Positions 6,165 to 14,368 of a stretch of 46,362 bases of DNA are shown one piece after another. The position numbers and the translations under genes were made by a program. This DNA is from an uncultured Mucilaginibacter sp. Lineage in GTDB: Bacteria > Bacteroidota > Bacteroidia > Sphingobacteriales > Sphingobacteriaceae. A model generated the notes under the pieces. That model had not been told where the DNA came from. It saw only the letters and a program-made list of their open reading frames with translations, and did not search any database. The stretch is from the NCBI RefSeq assembly GCF_946481715.1, contig NZ_CAMLOV010000023.1, forward strand, positions 1 through 46,362, written 5' to 3'. Position 1 is the stretch's first letter; each line of letters opens with the position of its first letter.

Positions 6165-8075
6165 TTACTCTTCCGATGTATCTATCACCAGCTTGCTCCA
6201 GCCTTTGCTGCCGGCATTTTTGATTTCCTTTTTGCGGGTTTCCATGGCTTTTTTTATGCGGCTGCTGTAGGCCCAGCAGGTGCTTTGCCGTATGGAGAGT
6301 ATCTCCGACAGCTTGTGCGAGGAGATTTTGCCCTTGGTGCTGTACATCAAAAATATCATGTAAAAGGCCTTGTTAATGGGTATGCGGGTGTTCTGCAGGA
6401 TGGTATAGGCTATTACTGATTCCTCGTACCCGCATTTACTGCAGCGGCGGCTGTAGGGCAAATGCCCGTTGCCATAGTGGGTGTTGCTGCACTTTTTGCA
6501 GGCATAGCCGTGCTCCCACTTCAAATCCGACAGGAACTTGAAACAGGTTTCCCGGTCGGGATATATGCGGCTAAACTCTTCAAAATCAACCTCGGCACTC
6601 ATCACCCTATCATGCGTTACCTTTTCAATATCGTTATGTAACAGCAGGTTATCTTTCTCCAGCAGTACATTCATGCGCGATATTTCTTCGGCCTGGTGTT
6701 GCAGCAACTGGTTTACGGCGGTAAGTTCTTCGTTTTGCAGTTCGATAAGTGACGATTTTTCTATCAATTCGCTGGTACGCTCGGCTACCTGTACTTCCAG
6801 GTTGCGGTTAAGCATATCCTTCAGCTCCTCATTTTGCTGCAACTGTTTTATCATGCGCAGCTGTGCCTGATCTTTCTCGCGTTTCAGCATACGCACCCTA
6901 TCGCCAATAGCGAAGGTGATGAACAGCATCTCCATAATAAAACAAAAACTTAAGCTGTAAAAATTGAGCGCGGTTACCGGCAGCCACCATAAATTAAGCG
7001 CGATTAGCGATTTAATAATAAAGCCCGTAAACAAAAAACTATAGCCGATAACAAAGAACCGTGCCGGGCGGTACCCTTTATATAGCACATAACAACCCGC
7101 TATAAATGACACCGACAGCGGGATGATCTCGATAATTTTATAGGTAAACAAGGTTTTATCAAACAACAAACCAACCACAAAAAAGACAGCCCGGGCGATA
7201 ATAACTCCGTTGAGCACTTTATTAAACCTTGGCGCATTCTGCTTTAGGTTGAGCAAACTCTGGGCAAACAGCATGGCAAATGTGCTGGCCAAAAACAGGG
7301 CGATGCCGTAAGCGTAGTGGTTCCATTGCGGGGCGGTTTGCCAAAGGTATTGGTAAGCAATACCATCAGTACACATTTCGTAAAGCCCAATGCTGAGGTT
7401 GTACACGATGTAGTACAAATACTGCCGCTGGCGCATGGCCACAAACATCATGAAATTGTACAGCCCGAAAACCAATATCATCCCATAAAATATCCCGAAG
7501 TAGAAGTACTCATCCAGCGCGTAGCTGATGAACCAGTTTACCGAGCGCAGTACGATTATAACATTGGCCGACTCGTGCGAGCGGAGTTTGAAGTAATAGA
7601 AATTTTCGCCTTTAACATCGTTGCTGATGTTGAGTGTAAAGTTTTTATGCGCATACAAGCGTTGAGAAAACGGGCGGTTGCTGCCCAAAAGCGTTGCGGT
7701 ATAAATGCCATTTGTATTGGGCAGATACACAGTTATACTATCAATAGTCTGGTCGAAAAACTCAAGTATCCAATTGTTTTTGGTGGGGATACGTTGGTCC
7801 AGTTTAATTCGGTACCAAAAAGTGGCGTCGCCATTTTGTATTTGCGGGGTGGGCAGGGTGTTACTTACAAACCTGCTACTGTAGTGCCCGCTAACATCGG
7901 CGAAGCTAAGCTTGTTGGTAGTATCGCGCAGGTACTCCAATTCGCCAAAGCGGAATAAATGCTGCTTGGCGGTGTCCGCAACGGGCACAACCGTTTGCGC
8001 ACCCGCAGATAGGCCGATACTAACCAGCATAAAGAAAAGGCATACAAACTGATAGTAACGTTTATACATAGGCAT
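6165..8075 (-). CDS. 7TM signalling receptor fused to an IS1595-type transposase zinc ribbon
   Basis: A 636-residue membrane protein. A signal peptide (to about residue 26) is followed by a periplasmic 7TMR-DISM-type sensory jelly roll (about 40-180, with DATFWYRIKL and FYYFKLRSHES). Seven hydrophobic segments follow (about 190-390), including YFYFGIFYGMILVFGLYNF, then a coiled coil (about 395-480). Instead of a kinase or cyclase, the C-terminus holds a four-cysteine zinc ribbon (C526, C529, C545, C548) and a helical region, TRIPINKAFYMIFLMYSTKG then SSHKLSEILSIRQSTCWAY. This matches the N-terminal ribbon and HTH-like part of IS1595 transposases; the DDE nuclease part is absent. I infer a membrane receptor whose output is DNA or RNA binding. 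The frame is intact, so this is not a chance insertion. Confidence 0.85.
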   Translation of the reverse strand: MPMYKRYYQFVCLFFMLVSIGLSAGAQTVVPVADTAKQHLFRFGELEYLRDTTNKLSFADVSGHYSSRFVSNTLPTPQIQNGDATFWYRIKLDQRIPTKNNWILEFFDQTIDSITVYLPNTNGIYTATLLGSNRPFSQRLYAHKNFTLNISNDVKGENFYYFKLRSHESANVIIVLRSVNWFISYALDEYFYFGIFYGMILVFGLYNFMMFVAMRQRQYLYYIVYNLSIGLYEMCTDGIAYQYLWQTAPQWNHYAYGIALFLASTFAMLFAQSLLNLKQNAPRFNKVLNGVIIARAVFFVVGLLFDKTLFTYKIIEIIPLSVSFIAGCYVLYKGYRPARFFVIGYSFLFTGFIIKSLIALNLWWLPVTALNFYSLSFCFIMEMLFITFAIGDRVRMLKREKDQAQLRMIKQLQQNEELKDMLNRNLEVQVAERTSELIEKSSLIELQNEELTAVNQLLQHQAEEISRMNVLLEKDNLLLHNDIEKVTHDRVMSAEVDFEEFSRIYPDRETCFKFLSDLKWEHGYACKKCSNTHYGNGHLPYSRRCSKCGYEESVIAYTILQNTRIPINKAFYMIFLMYSTKGKISSHKLSEILSIRQSTCWAYSSRIKKAMETRKKEIKNAGSKGWSKLVIDTSEE

Positions 8076-8183
8076 CCAATAAATATCTGTTACATCGGGG
8101 TTGGCATAATGTTGGCCATTTATGATTCTCTTTGCAATGTAAGCGATTTATAAATTCAAACCTATTAATGGCAAATTTAGAAA

Positions 8184-9416
8184 TTATTTTACCGGCACCC
8201 TTAGCCCCAATGCCTCTATATAACCGCGCTGCGGCGTACAGTTGGCAAACTTGCAATTCTCTAAAAAACCATACAGGGCTGCCTTTACCCTGGCCCTATC
8301 TGCAGGGGCGGCTTTGCGGATGTCCTCGAAACTGGCGCGGGGCTTTTCGGTGTAGTCTATTACTTCCTGGTAGCCCTCGGGTATATTAAAGCTCATAAAG
8401 CCTTTATCGTTATCCAGCTTTTTGTATGGCCAATAATGCCAGCCTATGTTATTCTCCTCGCACACAATGCGGAAATCTTTCACCCATTTGTCGCTGTTTT
8501 CCCCGGTTTCGCCTACGTAGATGGGTACGTTGTACTTGTCGCGGAAATCAATGTATTCCTGAACCACCTGCTTGGTAGCGTCCGTCCAGTATTTGTGGAA
8601 GGTGTACACCAGCTTGCTATCAAAGGGTTTACCGAAAGGTTTAAAGTTGCTGTCCCACTGTGCGCCGCCTAAAAAGATGAGGTGGTTTTTATCTACCGTG
8701 CGTAGTGCGGCGGTTATCTCTTTAAAAGTTGGCTCCAGGTGCGGGTTTATCTCATCTACCTTAAAATAATGGGCAATGGGCTCGTTTAGCAAGTCATAGC
8801 CTAAAATAATGCTTTCATTTTTGTAATGTGCGGCAATGCGTTTCCATATATCAGCAGTTTGTTTGCGGTTTGCCGCGCTGGTGAACAGGAAGGGGTAACC
8901 ATCGCCATCATCAATGTTATCGCCGGTTTGGCCGCCGGGTGCGCAGTGCATATCCAGCATCACGTACAGGTTGGCCTGCTTACACCAGCCGATAACCCTG
9001 TCCAACAGTTCGAACCCGCGGTTTGGGTTGTTCATGCCCATGTAGTTCTCGGTGGTGAACATTTTATAATTGAAGGGGATGCGGATGGAGTTTGCGCCAG
9101 ATGCCTTGATGAACTTAATATCCGCCTGGGTGATGTAGGTATCCTGGAATTTCTTCCAGAAGAGCTTGGTTTCTTCGGGGCCTATTAATTCGGTAAAAGC
9201 TTGGTTAATGAGGCGTTGCGAGTTAACGCTCTTAAACTTGAACATATAACCCTCGGGTACCAGCCAGTTGCCCAGGTTAGTGCCTTTTATCAGGAAGGGT
9301 TTACCATCTACCCCAATAATTTCTTTGCCTTTTGTAGAGATAAACTTTGGCGACTGCGCCCGCAAGGTAAAAGCGCCGGCAACAAATACCGCCAGCAGGA
9401 TAATTGCTTTTTTCAT
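8184..9416 (-). CDS. GH5 endo/exo-beta-glucanase (cellulase family)
   Basis: A 410-residue secreted enzyme with a Sec signal peptide (cleavage after TLRA, residue 20). The (beta/alpha)8 barrel has the GH5 landmarks in order: GTNLGNWLVPEGY (45-57), RIPFNYKMF, VMLDMHCAPGGQ (152-163), acid/base E212 in YDLLNEPIA, TFHKYW (272-277), and nucleophile E303 in YVGETGENS. The early GNWLVPEGYMF phrase and DMHCAPGGQ resemble exo-beta-1,3-glucanases of family 5, which would suit a laminarin cluster. It lies 41 nt downstream of the GH16 gene at 9458-10312 and is very likely cotranscribed with it. The receptor gene starts 108 nt further on. Confidence 0.92.
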   Translation of the reverse strand: MKKAIILLAVFVAGAFTLRAQSPKFISTKGKEIIGVDGKPFLIKGTNLGNWLVPEGYMFKFKSVNSQRLINQAFTELIGPEETKLFWKKFQDTYITQADIKFIKASGANSIRIPFNYKMFTTENYMGMNNPNRGFELLDRVIGWCKQANLYVMLDMHCAPGGQTGDNIDDGDGYPFLFTSAANRKQTADIWKRIAAHYKNESIILGYDLLNEPIAHYFKVDEINPHLEPTFKEITAALRTVDKNHLIFLGGAQWDSNFKPFGKPFDSKLVYTFHKYWTDATKQVVQEYIDFRDKYNVPIYVGETGENSDKWVKDFRIVCEENNIGWHYWPYKKLDNDKGFMSFNIPEGYQEVIDYTEKPRASFEDIRKAAPADRARVKAALYGFLENCKFANCTPQRGYIEALGLRVPVK

Positions 9417-9457
9417 TGTTTGTGAGATATGAGAGAAAGAGAGATTTAGTTGAAATT

Positions 9458-10312
9458 TTATTTATCTATCATTTTATAAAAATGCACGTAATCCACATCC
9501 ATTGTTGCCGGGAAAACTGCATCATCTACGCCTTGTTGCCCGCCCCAATTACCGCCAACGGCGATGTTCATGATGAGGAAGAAGCTTTGGTCGTACGGGT
9601 AAACTGCCGGGCCGCCGCCATTGTTGATATAGGTGTACACCAGCGCGTCATCAATATAACCCCTTAAAGCGTAAGGCGTCCAATCTACCCGGTAAACGTG
9701 GTATTCGGTATTAAAGGTGGGCACCATCTTGGCGTCGCCTTTGCCGTTTGCGCCGTTAAAAGTTTCGTTGTGCACGGTAAAGTGTATGTTCCCCGGCTCG
9801 AAACCTACCATCTCCATAATATCTATCTCGCCCGATTTTGGCCACCCGCCATACGTGTTATCCTGCGGCATCATCCATATAGCAGGCCAGGTGCCGCGGC
9901 CGGTCGGCAGCTTTGCCTTCACCTCTATCCGCCCAAATTTTGCCAGCTTTAGCCCTTGTGATACCAGCCGGGTAGAGGTGTAGTTCATGCCGCCCATGCT
10001 TTCTTTCTTAGCAGTAATGCTCAGTTTGCCATCAGCTACTACAACGTTATTACCCGTCGTGTAATACTCCAATTCGGAGTTGCCCCATCCGCCACCGCCT
10101 GTTTCGTATTTCCAGTTTACAGTGCTTGGCGCGCCGGCAACTTCAAATTCGTCTGCAAAATACGGTGTGGATTCAAACGTCCAGCCTTTATCTTCGGGTG
10201 TAACGGGCGTAATAACAGTAGGTTCTTTTGGCGTGGGGCTGCCTTTTTTGCCGCAGGCAGAAAATCCGGCAGCAATACAAAGGCATGCAAGCACTTTAAT
10301 GGCGGTCTTCAT
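9458..10312 (-). CDS. Lipoprotein GH16 endo-beta-1,3-glucanase (laminarinase)
   Basis: A 284-residue enzyme, a single GH16 domain without an accessory module. The lipoprotein signal has lipobox cysteine C20 (GFSACGKK), followed by a Pro/Thr-rich linker to about residue 42. The catalytic motif SGEIDIMEM gives E162 (nucleophile), D164 and E167 (acid/base). Conserved substrate-cleft stretches include FGRIEVKAKLPTGRGTWPAIW and WPKSGE. It is the first gene of the minus-strand glucanase group, with GH5 directly behind it, and shares a 128-bp divergent promoter region with modA. It probably starts laminarin breakdown at the cell surface, GH5 and GH30 then trimming the products. Confidence 0.93.
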   Translation of the reverse strand: MKTAIKVLACLCIAAGFSACGKKGSPTPKEPTVITPVTPEDKGWTFESTPYFADEFEVAGAPSTVNWKYETGGGGWGNSELEYYTTGNNVVVADGKLSITAKKESMGGMNYTSTRLVSQGLKLAKFGRIEVKAKLPTGRGTWPAIWMMPQDNTYGGWPKSGEIDIMEMVGFEPGNIHFTVHNETFNGANGKGDAKMVPTFNTEYHVYRVDWTPYALRGYIDDALVYTYINNGGGPAVYPYDQSFFLIMNIAVGGNWGGQQGVDDAVFPATMDVDYVHFYKMIDK

Positions 10313-10352
10313 AAAAATTAGTAAAATGGATTATATTGGTGTATAAGCAACA

Positions 10353-10360
10353 CAAATGTA
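10353..10360 (-). promoter_or_regulatory. Bacteroidetes -7 element for the GH16-GH5 operon
   Basis: Minus-strand TACATTTG fits the TAnnTTTG consensus of the Bacteroidetes housekeeping sigma and stands about 40 nt before the GH16 start codon. No good -33 TTG is visible at the expected distance, so the call is tentative. Confidence 0.4.
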
Positions 10361-10388
10361 ATGTATTTACATCAGGATATTAACTGTT

Positions 10389-10396
10389 TATATTTG
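10389..10396 (+). promoter_or_regulatory. Bacteroidetes -7 element for modABC
   Basis: TATATTTG fits TAnnTTTG and lies 59 nt before the preferred modA ATG. The -33 part is not clear. It is arranged divergently with the GH16 -7 element, back to back in the same intergenic region. Confidence 0.4.
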
Positions 10397-10455
10397 TGGC
10401 TGCGTTAGCAATATACGTAATTTGTTAGCGATGGTAGGTTTTGCAATTATTAAAG

Positions 10456-11244
10456 ATGAATTTCGACATTAACGTTCGTACAGGCTTCAGGCAAGCTGCC
10501 AAATTGCTTTTATGCTGCATAGCTTTACTACTTACAGCAACGGCCGGCAGCTTTGCACAGACTTTACGGGTTGCTGTTGCCGCAAATTTGCAACCCGTAA
10601 TAAAAGTGCTGCAAAAAGATTTCCAGCAAAAAACAGGCATCCAAACAGAGGTTGTAACTGGCCCTTCGGGTGCATTGGCTACGCAAATAAAAAACGGTGC
10701 ACCGTTTGATGTTTTCCTGTCTGCAGATATTAGCTTCCCCGATGAGGTTTTCAAAAGCGGCTTTGCCACAGCCAAGCCTGTAGTTTATGCATCGGGCACA
10801 CTAATTATATGCAGTACCCAAAAACTCGACTTTAGCAACTGGATGAAGCTGTTGCCATCTGCATCCATCCAAAAAATAGCTATCGGAAACCCGGCTATTG
10901 CACCATATGGTAAGGCTGCCGAAGAAGCCATAAGGCAGGCAGGCATTTACAAAAAGGTGCAGCCCAAAATTGTATTGGGCGAAAGCATTGCACAGGTGAA
11001 CACTTATATAACTACAGGCGCAGTACAAGCCGGCTTCACAACCTTGTCATTGGTAAAAGATGCCGCCAATAACACAAAACTCTACTATAAAATCATCGAC
11101 CCAAAAGCTTACCATCCCATAGAACAAAGCATGGTACTGGTAAAACAAGCCAAACCAAACGGCGATGCCGAAAAATTCTATCGCTATATATTAAGCCCTG
11201 CCGCAAAAAATATTTTCATCAGCTACGGCTACCACGTAAAATAA
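10456..11244 (+). CDS. modA: Molybdate ABC transporter substrate-binding protein
   Basis: A 262-residue periplasmic binding protein that captures molybdate (or tungstate) for ModBC. I prefer the ATG at 10456 over an in-frame TTG at 10441, since it directly opens the signal peptide (about residues 1-31, ending GSFAQ). The mature chain begins TLRVAVAANLQPV, the classic ModA opening. The ligand-contacting phrases follow: VVTGPSGALATQIKNGAPFDVFLSAD, NPAIAPYGKAAEEA and the C-terminal YRYILSPAAKNIF. It is 8 nt ahead of modB. The transporter supplies molybdenum for molybdopterin enzymes, and two molybdopterin-fold genes lie 2-6 kb downstream. Confidence 0.93.
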   Translation: MNFDINVRTGFRQAAKLLLCCIALLLTATAGSFAQTLRVAVAANLQPVIKVLQKDFQQKTGIQTEVVTGPSGALATQIKNGAPFDVFLSADISFPDEVFKSGFATAKPVVYASGTLIICSTQKLDFSNWMKLLPSASIQKIAIGNPAIAPYGKAAEEAIRQAGIYKKVQPKIVLGESIAQVNTYITTGAVQAGFTTLSLVKDAANNTKLYYKIIDPKAYHPIEQSMVLVKQAKPNGDAEKFYRYILSPAAKNIFISYGYHVK

Positions 11245-11252
11245 CCTGCAAA

Positions 11253-11924
11253 ATGGACCTTACACCGATATGGCTCACCCTAAAGCTGGCAGGCATTACC
11301 ACACTGGTACTGCTTGTATTGGGTTTGCCCCTTGCGTGGTGGCTGGCCAAAAAGCGGTCGTTGGTGAAGATCATTATCGAGGCAATTATCACCATGCCTT
11401 TGGTGCTGCCGCCATCGGTATTGGGCTTTTATTTGCTGTTGGCGTTTAGTCCGCAGCATGGGCTGGGCAAGTGGCTGCACGAGGCTTTTAACCTGCAGTT
11501 TGTTTTTAGTTTTGAAGGATTGGTGCTGGCATCGGTTATTTACAGCATGCCTTTTATGATCAGTCCGGTAAAATCGGCCTTTCAGCAATTGCCGGCCTCG
11601 CTTTCGCAGGCATCCTACATATTGGGCAAAACGCAATGGCAAACCTTTTGGCATGTGCTGCTGCCCAATATCAAACCATCGCTGTTAACGGCAATTGTGC
11701 TTACGTTTGCGCATACCCTGGGCGAGTTTGGCGTAGTGCTGATGATTGGCGGCAACATTCCCGGCGTAACGCGCGTAGCATCCATTGCGGTTTACGATTC
11801 GGTAGAGCAGATGGATTATGCCGCTGCCAATAACTACTCGCTCATCTTGTTCGCCATTACGTTTATATTGGTTATCAGCGTGTTCATCTACAATAAATAC
11901 CAGGTAAAAAGCCCCTTGGAATGA
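11253..11924 (+). CDS. modB: Molybdate ABC transporter permease
   Basis: A 223-residue inner-membrane permease with five to six hydrophobic segments. It has the binding-protein-dependent transport signature, QLPASLSQASYILGKTQWQTFWHVLLPNIKP, the EAA loop that docks to ModC. The sequence MPLVLPPSVLGFYLLL and the phrase HTLGEFGVVLMIGGNIPG are characteristic of ModB. Length is normal for the family. It follows modA by 8 nt, and its TGA overlaps the ATG of modC (ATGA), so translation is probably coupled. Confidence 0.94.
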   Translation: MDLTPIWLTLKLAGITTLVLLVLGLPLAWWLAKKRSLVKIIIEAIITMPLVLPPSVLGFYLLLAFSPQHGLGKWLHEAFNLQFVFSFEGLVLASVIYSMPFMISPVKSAFQQLPASLSQASYILGKTQWQTFWHVLLPNIKPSLLTAIVLTFAHTLGEFGVVLMIGGNIPGVTRVASIAVYDSVEQMDYAAANNYSLILFAITFILVISVFIYNKYQVKSPLE

Positions 11925-12538
11925 TCTGCATTGATATAGAAAAAAAGCTAAAGGCCTACAAAGGCGTGCAGGTGCTGCGGGTAAAAAAGGACTTTGCTGC
12001 AGGCGGCATTACGCGCATTACCGGCCCATCCGGCGCGGGTAAAACCACGCTGCTTAAAATGATAGCGGGTTTGGTAAAACCTGATGCGGGCAAAATTACG
12101 GCTGATGGGGTAGTTTGGTTTGATTATGGTTCGAAAATCAACCTATCGCCACAGCAGCGAATGCCAGGTTTTGTTTTCCAGGATTACGCACTGTTCCCCA
12201 ATATGACGGTGCAGCAGCATTTAGAGTACGCCACCAACGATACCGCCTGGATAAACCGCCTTTTAACCATTGGCAAACTGGAAACCTTTACTACTCACAA
12301 ACCCGAGCACCTCAGCGGCGGGCAGCAGCAGCGCCTGGCCATCTTACGTGCGCTTGCCATTAAACCAAAATTATTGCTGATGGATGAGCCCTTTTCTGCA
12401 TTGGATGTGAAGATGAAATCGGAACTGATAGCTGATTTGCAGGTGCTGTTTAAAGAGCTCGGCGCTACAGCTTTAATTGTAAGCCATAATCCGCAGGAAT
12501 TGGATGGGGTAAGTGGGGAGGAGCTGGAAATTTATTAA
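11921..12538 (+). CDS. modC: Molybdate ABC transporter ATP-binding protein, short form
   Basis: A 205-residue ATPase that powers ModAB. It shows Walker A GPSGAGKTT (residues 34-42), Q-loop FQDYALFPNM, ABC signature LSGGQQQR, Walker B LLLMDEPFSALD and the H-loop histidine in IVSHNPQEL. Classical ModC is about 350 residues because of a C-terminal TOBE/Mop molybdate-sensing domain; that domain is absent here, so uptake is probably not feedback-controlled by this subunit. It overlaps modB by 4 nt. Assignment to molybdate, not sulfate or phosphonate, rests on the operon. Confidence 0.9.
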   Translation: MICIDIEKKLKAYKGVQVLRVKKDFAAGGITRITGPSGAGKTTLLKMIAGLVKPDAGKITADGVVWFDYGSKINLSPQQRMPGFVFQDYALFPNMTVQQHLEYATNDTAWINRLLTIGKLETFTTHKPEHLSGGQQQRLAILRALAIKPKLLLMDEPFSALDVKMKSELIADLQVLFKELGATALIVSHNPQELDGVSGEELEIY

Positions 12539-12561
12539 TGACCCCGAATTAGCCGGTGGTG

Positions 12562-13662
12562 CTAAACCTTATCCTTCCAAACTGCCAGTTTACTGATAAT
12601 GGCTTCGGTCGCGGCATCGAAACGTACGAAAGCCTCGTCATCTTTATGCTCTTTATAAAGTTTTATGTATTCTTCAAAAAACACCAGCGGGTCTTTTAGT
12701 AAAATATCGGCGATGCCGGTCGCACCATCGTACTGTTCAATCTTTTTGGCCATTTCGTAACCAACAAAATACCCTGTTTCGTCAAAACCCGTCGTGAAAG
12801 CAATGTTATAAAGCTGCTCGTAATTGTGCGTAGCGGTATCGGTAAAAGCTTTATAAAGTAGCGTTTCAAACAAAAAGAAATTCTGCCGTTTGCGGTTCTT
12901 GTTTTTCCTTATCTCCTCCAGTTGCACTTTGGTAAAAGGCCCGGCGTTATTCAGTTTGGTAAAATCGCCCACAAGGTTAGCGGTGCCCTCGTTCCATACA
13001 TTATAAGTAAGCCCATACGATGCCTGCGCATAATATGGCATGCTTTTATCCTTGGTTCTTTTTCGACTGTTTTGAGCGGCCTCCTGTATGGAGTGATACA
13101 GTTCGTGAGCGACTAAATATTTTAATCCCTCGTAATCGTCACCTACTTTTTGCAGCGCTACATTAAAAGAATTGTAGCCATCGTTAACAAACCCTAATGA
13201 ACCTCCGCCAACCAAAAAGCAGGCTCTTACATCGGCGGTAACGCCGCCGGGGGTATAATTGCTTATAATTTTGGTAATGTCGGTGATAAACGTCTGTTGG
13301 TTGGCCTCAATTTTTCTTATCAGATGTTGTATAGGAGCCAGGTTGGACTTAACCAACTTCCAGTTGTATTTATCCTCTCCTTTTATACTGCCCGTTTCTA
13401 TCAATTCTTTAAGGGTGCGTTTAAACACATCCTCGCCGGCACCGCTGTATCCTTTAACCTTAATGATGAGTTGCTTACTTCCAAACGTTTCGGCCGCCTG
13501 GTTAAGTTGGGCATCTGTTACCGTTTTACCGGCCATAAGCCCGGTAATAATGCGGGCGCTTTCAAAATCGAGGGTAACTTTAACAGCGGGATTTGTAGGA
13601 TTATGCGCTTTTGCAGCGAAGCACAAGCAAATAAACAGGATGAGGGCGTATATTCTCTTCAT
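12562..13662 (-). CDS. Secreted HExxH zinc metallopeptidase (DUF5700/DUF2268-like)
   Basis: A 366-residue secreted protein with a Sec signal peptide (to about AKAH, residue 20). A gluzincin-type motif is visible: VAHELYHSIQE gives H186, E187 and H190. About 38 residues later, WNEGTANLVGDF offers a glutamate as third zinc ligand. The arrangement and length resemble the uncharacterised DUF5700 family and, more distantly, DUF2268 peptidases. The substrate is unknown. It is convergent with modC (23 nt between stops), and 30 nt separate its start from the stop of the sulfite-oxidase-like gene upstream on the same strand, so these two may share a transcript. Confidence 0.7.
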   Translation of the reverse strand: MKRIYALILFICLCFAAKAHNPTNPAVKVTLDFESARIITGLMAGKTVTDAQLNQAAETFGSKQLIIKVKGYSGAGEDVFKRTLKELIETGSIKGEDKYNWKLVKSNLAPIQHLIRKIEANQQTFITDITKIISNYTPGGVTADVRACFLVGGGSLGFVNDGYNSFNVALQKVGDDYEGLKYLVAHELYHSIQEAAQNSRKRTKDKSMPYYAQASYGLTYNVWNEGTANLVGDFTKLNNAGPFTKVQLEEIRKNKNRKRQNFFLFETLLYKAFTDTATHNYEQLYNIAFTTGFDETGYFVGYEMAKKIEQYDGATGIADILLKDPLVFFEEYIKLYKEHKDDEAFVRFDAATEAIISKLAVWKDKV

Positions 13663-13692
13663 AACCGATATAGCACTTTTGATTTGCCTAAA

Positions 13693-14205
13693 CTACTTCA
13701 CCTGCTCCACTACTATCTTATCCAAATTATGCAAATACCGTCGCCCCGTTTTCATATCGGCGGCGGATGTCATCTGCATGCTTTCGGGCATTTTATCGGC
13801 GGCAATGCCGTTTTTTTCCATAATGATATATACGTGGTCGCCTACCACGGTGTTGTAGAGCTCGTTCCAGGAGTACACTACCTTATAACCATCCGCACCG
13901 GTGCAAACAAAATAAAAGCGGCTGAGCAATTTGGGGCTGGTAGTTTTAAATCTGGTGTGCGACAATACGTCCTTCAGCAATATTCCTTTTAGCTTATCAT
14001 CTTTATGCTTAAAGGCGCCGGTATGGTCGGTTATGTTGATGTCGCCAATTTCGCTGATGGTGTACTGCTTCAACGAATCCAAGGTGATAACCGATTCCTT
14101 CTCCACCTCGCCAACAATAGCGAATTTATTGGTTTGCTGGTTTTTTTCCTGCGCCAGGGTGCTGCCTGCGTAAATAAAAAGCAGCATGGTAAATAGTTTT
14201 TTCAT
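13693..14205 (-). CDS. Small secreted sulfite-oxidase-fold (molybdopterin-binding-like) protein
   Basis: A 170-residue protein with a signal peptide (MKKLFTMLLFIYAGSTLAQ). The mature chain follows the oxidoreductase molybdopterin-binding fold: FAIVGEVEKESVITLDSLKQ, then KLKGILLKDVLSH, then FVCTGADGYKVVYSWNELYN, and a C-terminal VGDHVYIIMEKNG. The cysteine that ligates molybdenum in SUOX/MsrP enzymes (as in FKCVEGW of 16973-17752) has no counterpart at the same place, so it may bind pterin without catalysis or have another role. A shared ECF-type promoter motif lies upstream at 14369-14397, with two hairpins in the leader between. Function unknown. Confidence 0.65.
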   Translation of the reverse strand: MKKLFTMLLFIYAGSTLAQEKNQQTNKFAIVGEVEKESVITLDSLKQYTISEIGDINITDHTGAFKHKDDKLKGILLKDVLSHTRFKTTSPKLLSRFYFVCTGADGYKVVYSWNELYNTVVGDHVYIIMEKNGIAADKMPESMQMTSAADMKTGRRYLHNLDKIVVEQVK

Positions 14206-14225
14206 GGATTAACACGAATAAAAAA

Positions 14226-14256
14226 GCCCAAAGGTAACCGGGGCTTAACTTTGGGC
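14226..14256 (-). terminator. Leader hairpin with U-tract before the sulfite-oxidase-like gene
   Basis: On the minus strand, gcccaaag pairs with ctttgggc (8 bp, 15-nt loop) and is followed at once by tttttta, an intrinsic-terminator shape. It lies 20 nt before the start codon of 13693-14205. Its loop sequence AAGCCCC (plus 14240-14246) can also pair with the 5' arm of the hairpin at 14306-14321. An attenuator is possible. Confidence 0.5.
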
Positions 14257-14296
14257 AAAGTAATAAAATAGTTTTTCAGTTTACAGCCGGGTTAAC

Positions 14297-14321
14297 AAAA
14301 AGAAAGGGGGCTAAAGCCCCC
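14297..14321 (-). terminator. Intrinsic terminator of the sigma/anti-sigma operon
   Basis: On the minus strand gggggc-N4-gccccc (14306-14321) is followed by tttcttttt, a U-rich tail. It stands about 80 nt after the anti-sigma stop codon. It also falls inside the leader of the sulfite-oxidase-like gene if that gene is read from the motif at 14369-14397. Confidence 0.6.
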
Positions 14322-14368
14322 ATCTTCAAAAACAAAAACAACCTCCCAATTATTTATGCTTTTGCGCT

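Noticed and set aside
6030..6419. 129-residue plus-strand frame reading through the 10-bp array.
   Set aside because: Its first third is the translated repeat and the rest is antisense to the receptor's 3' end; no coding features.
7317..7958. 213-residue plus-strand frame opposite the receptor gene.
   Set aside because: Antisense to the membrane and sensor region; valine/isoleucine-rich composition explained by the opposite strand.
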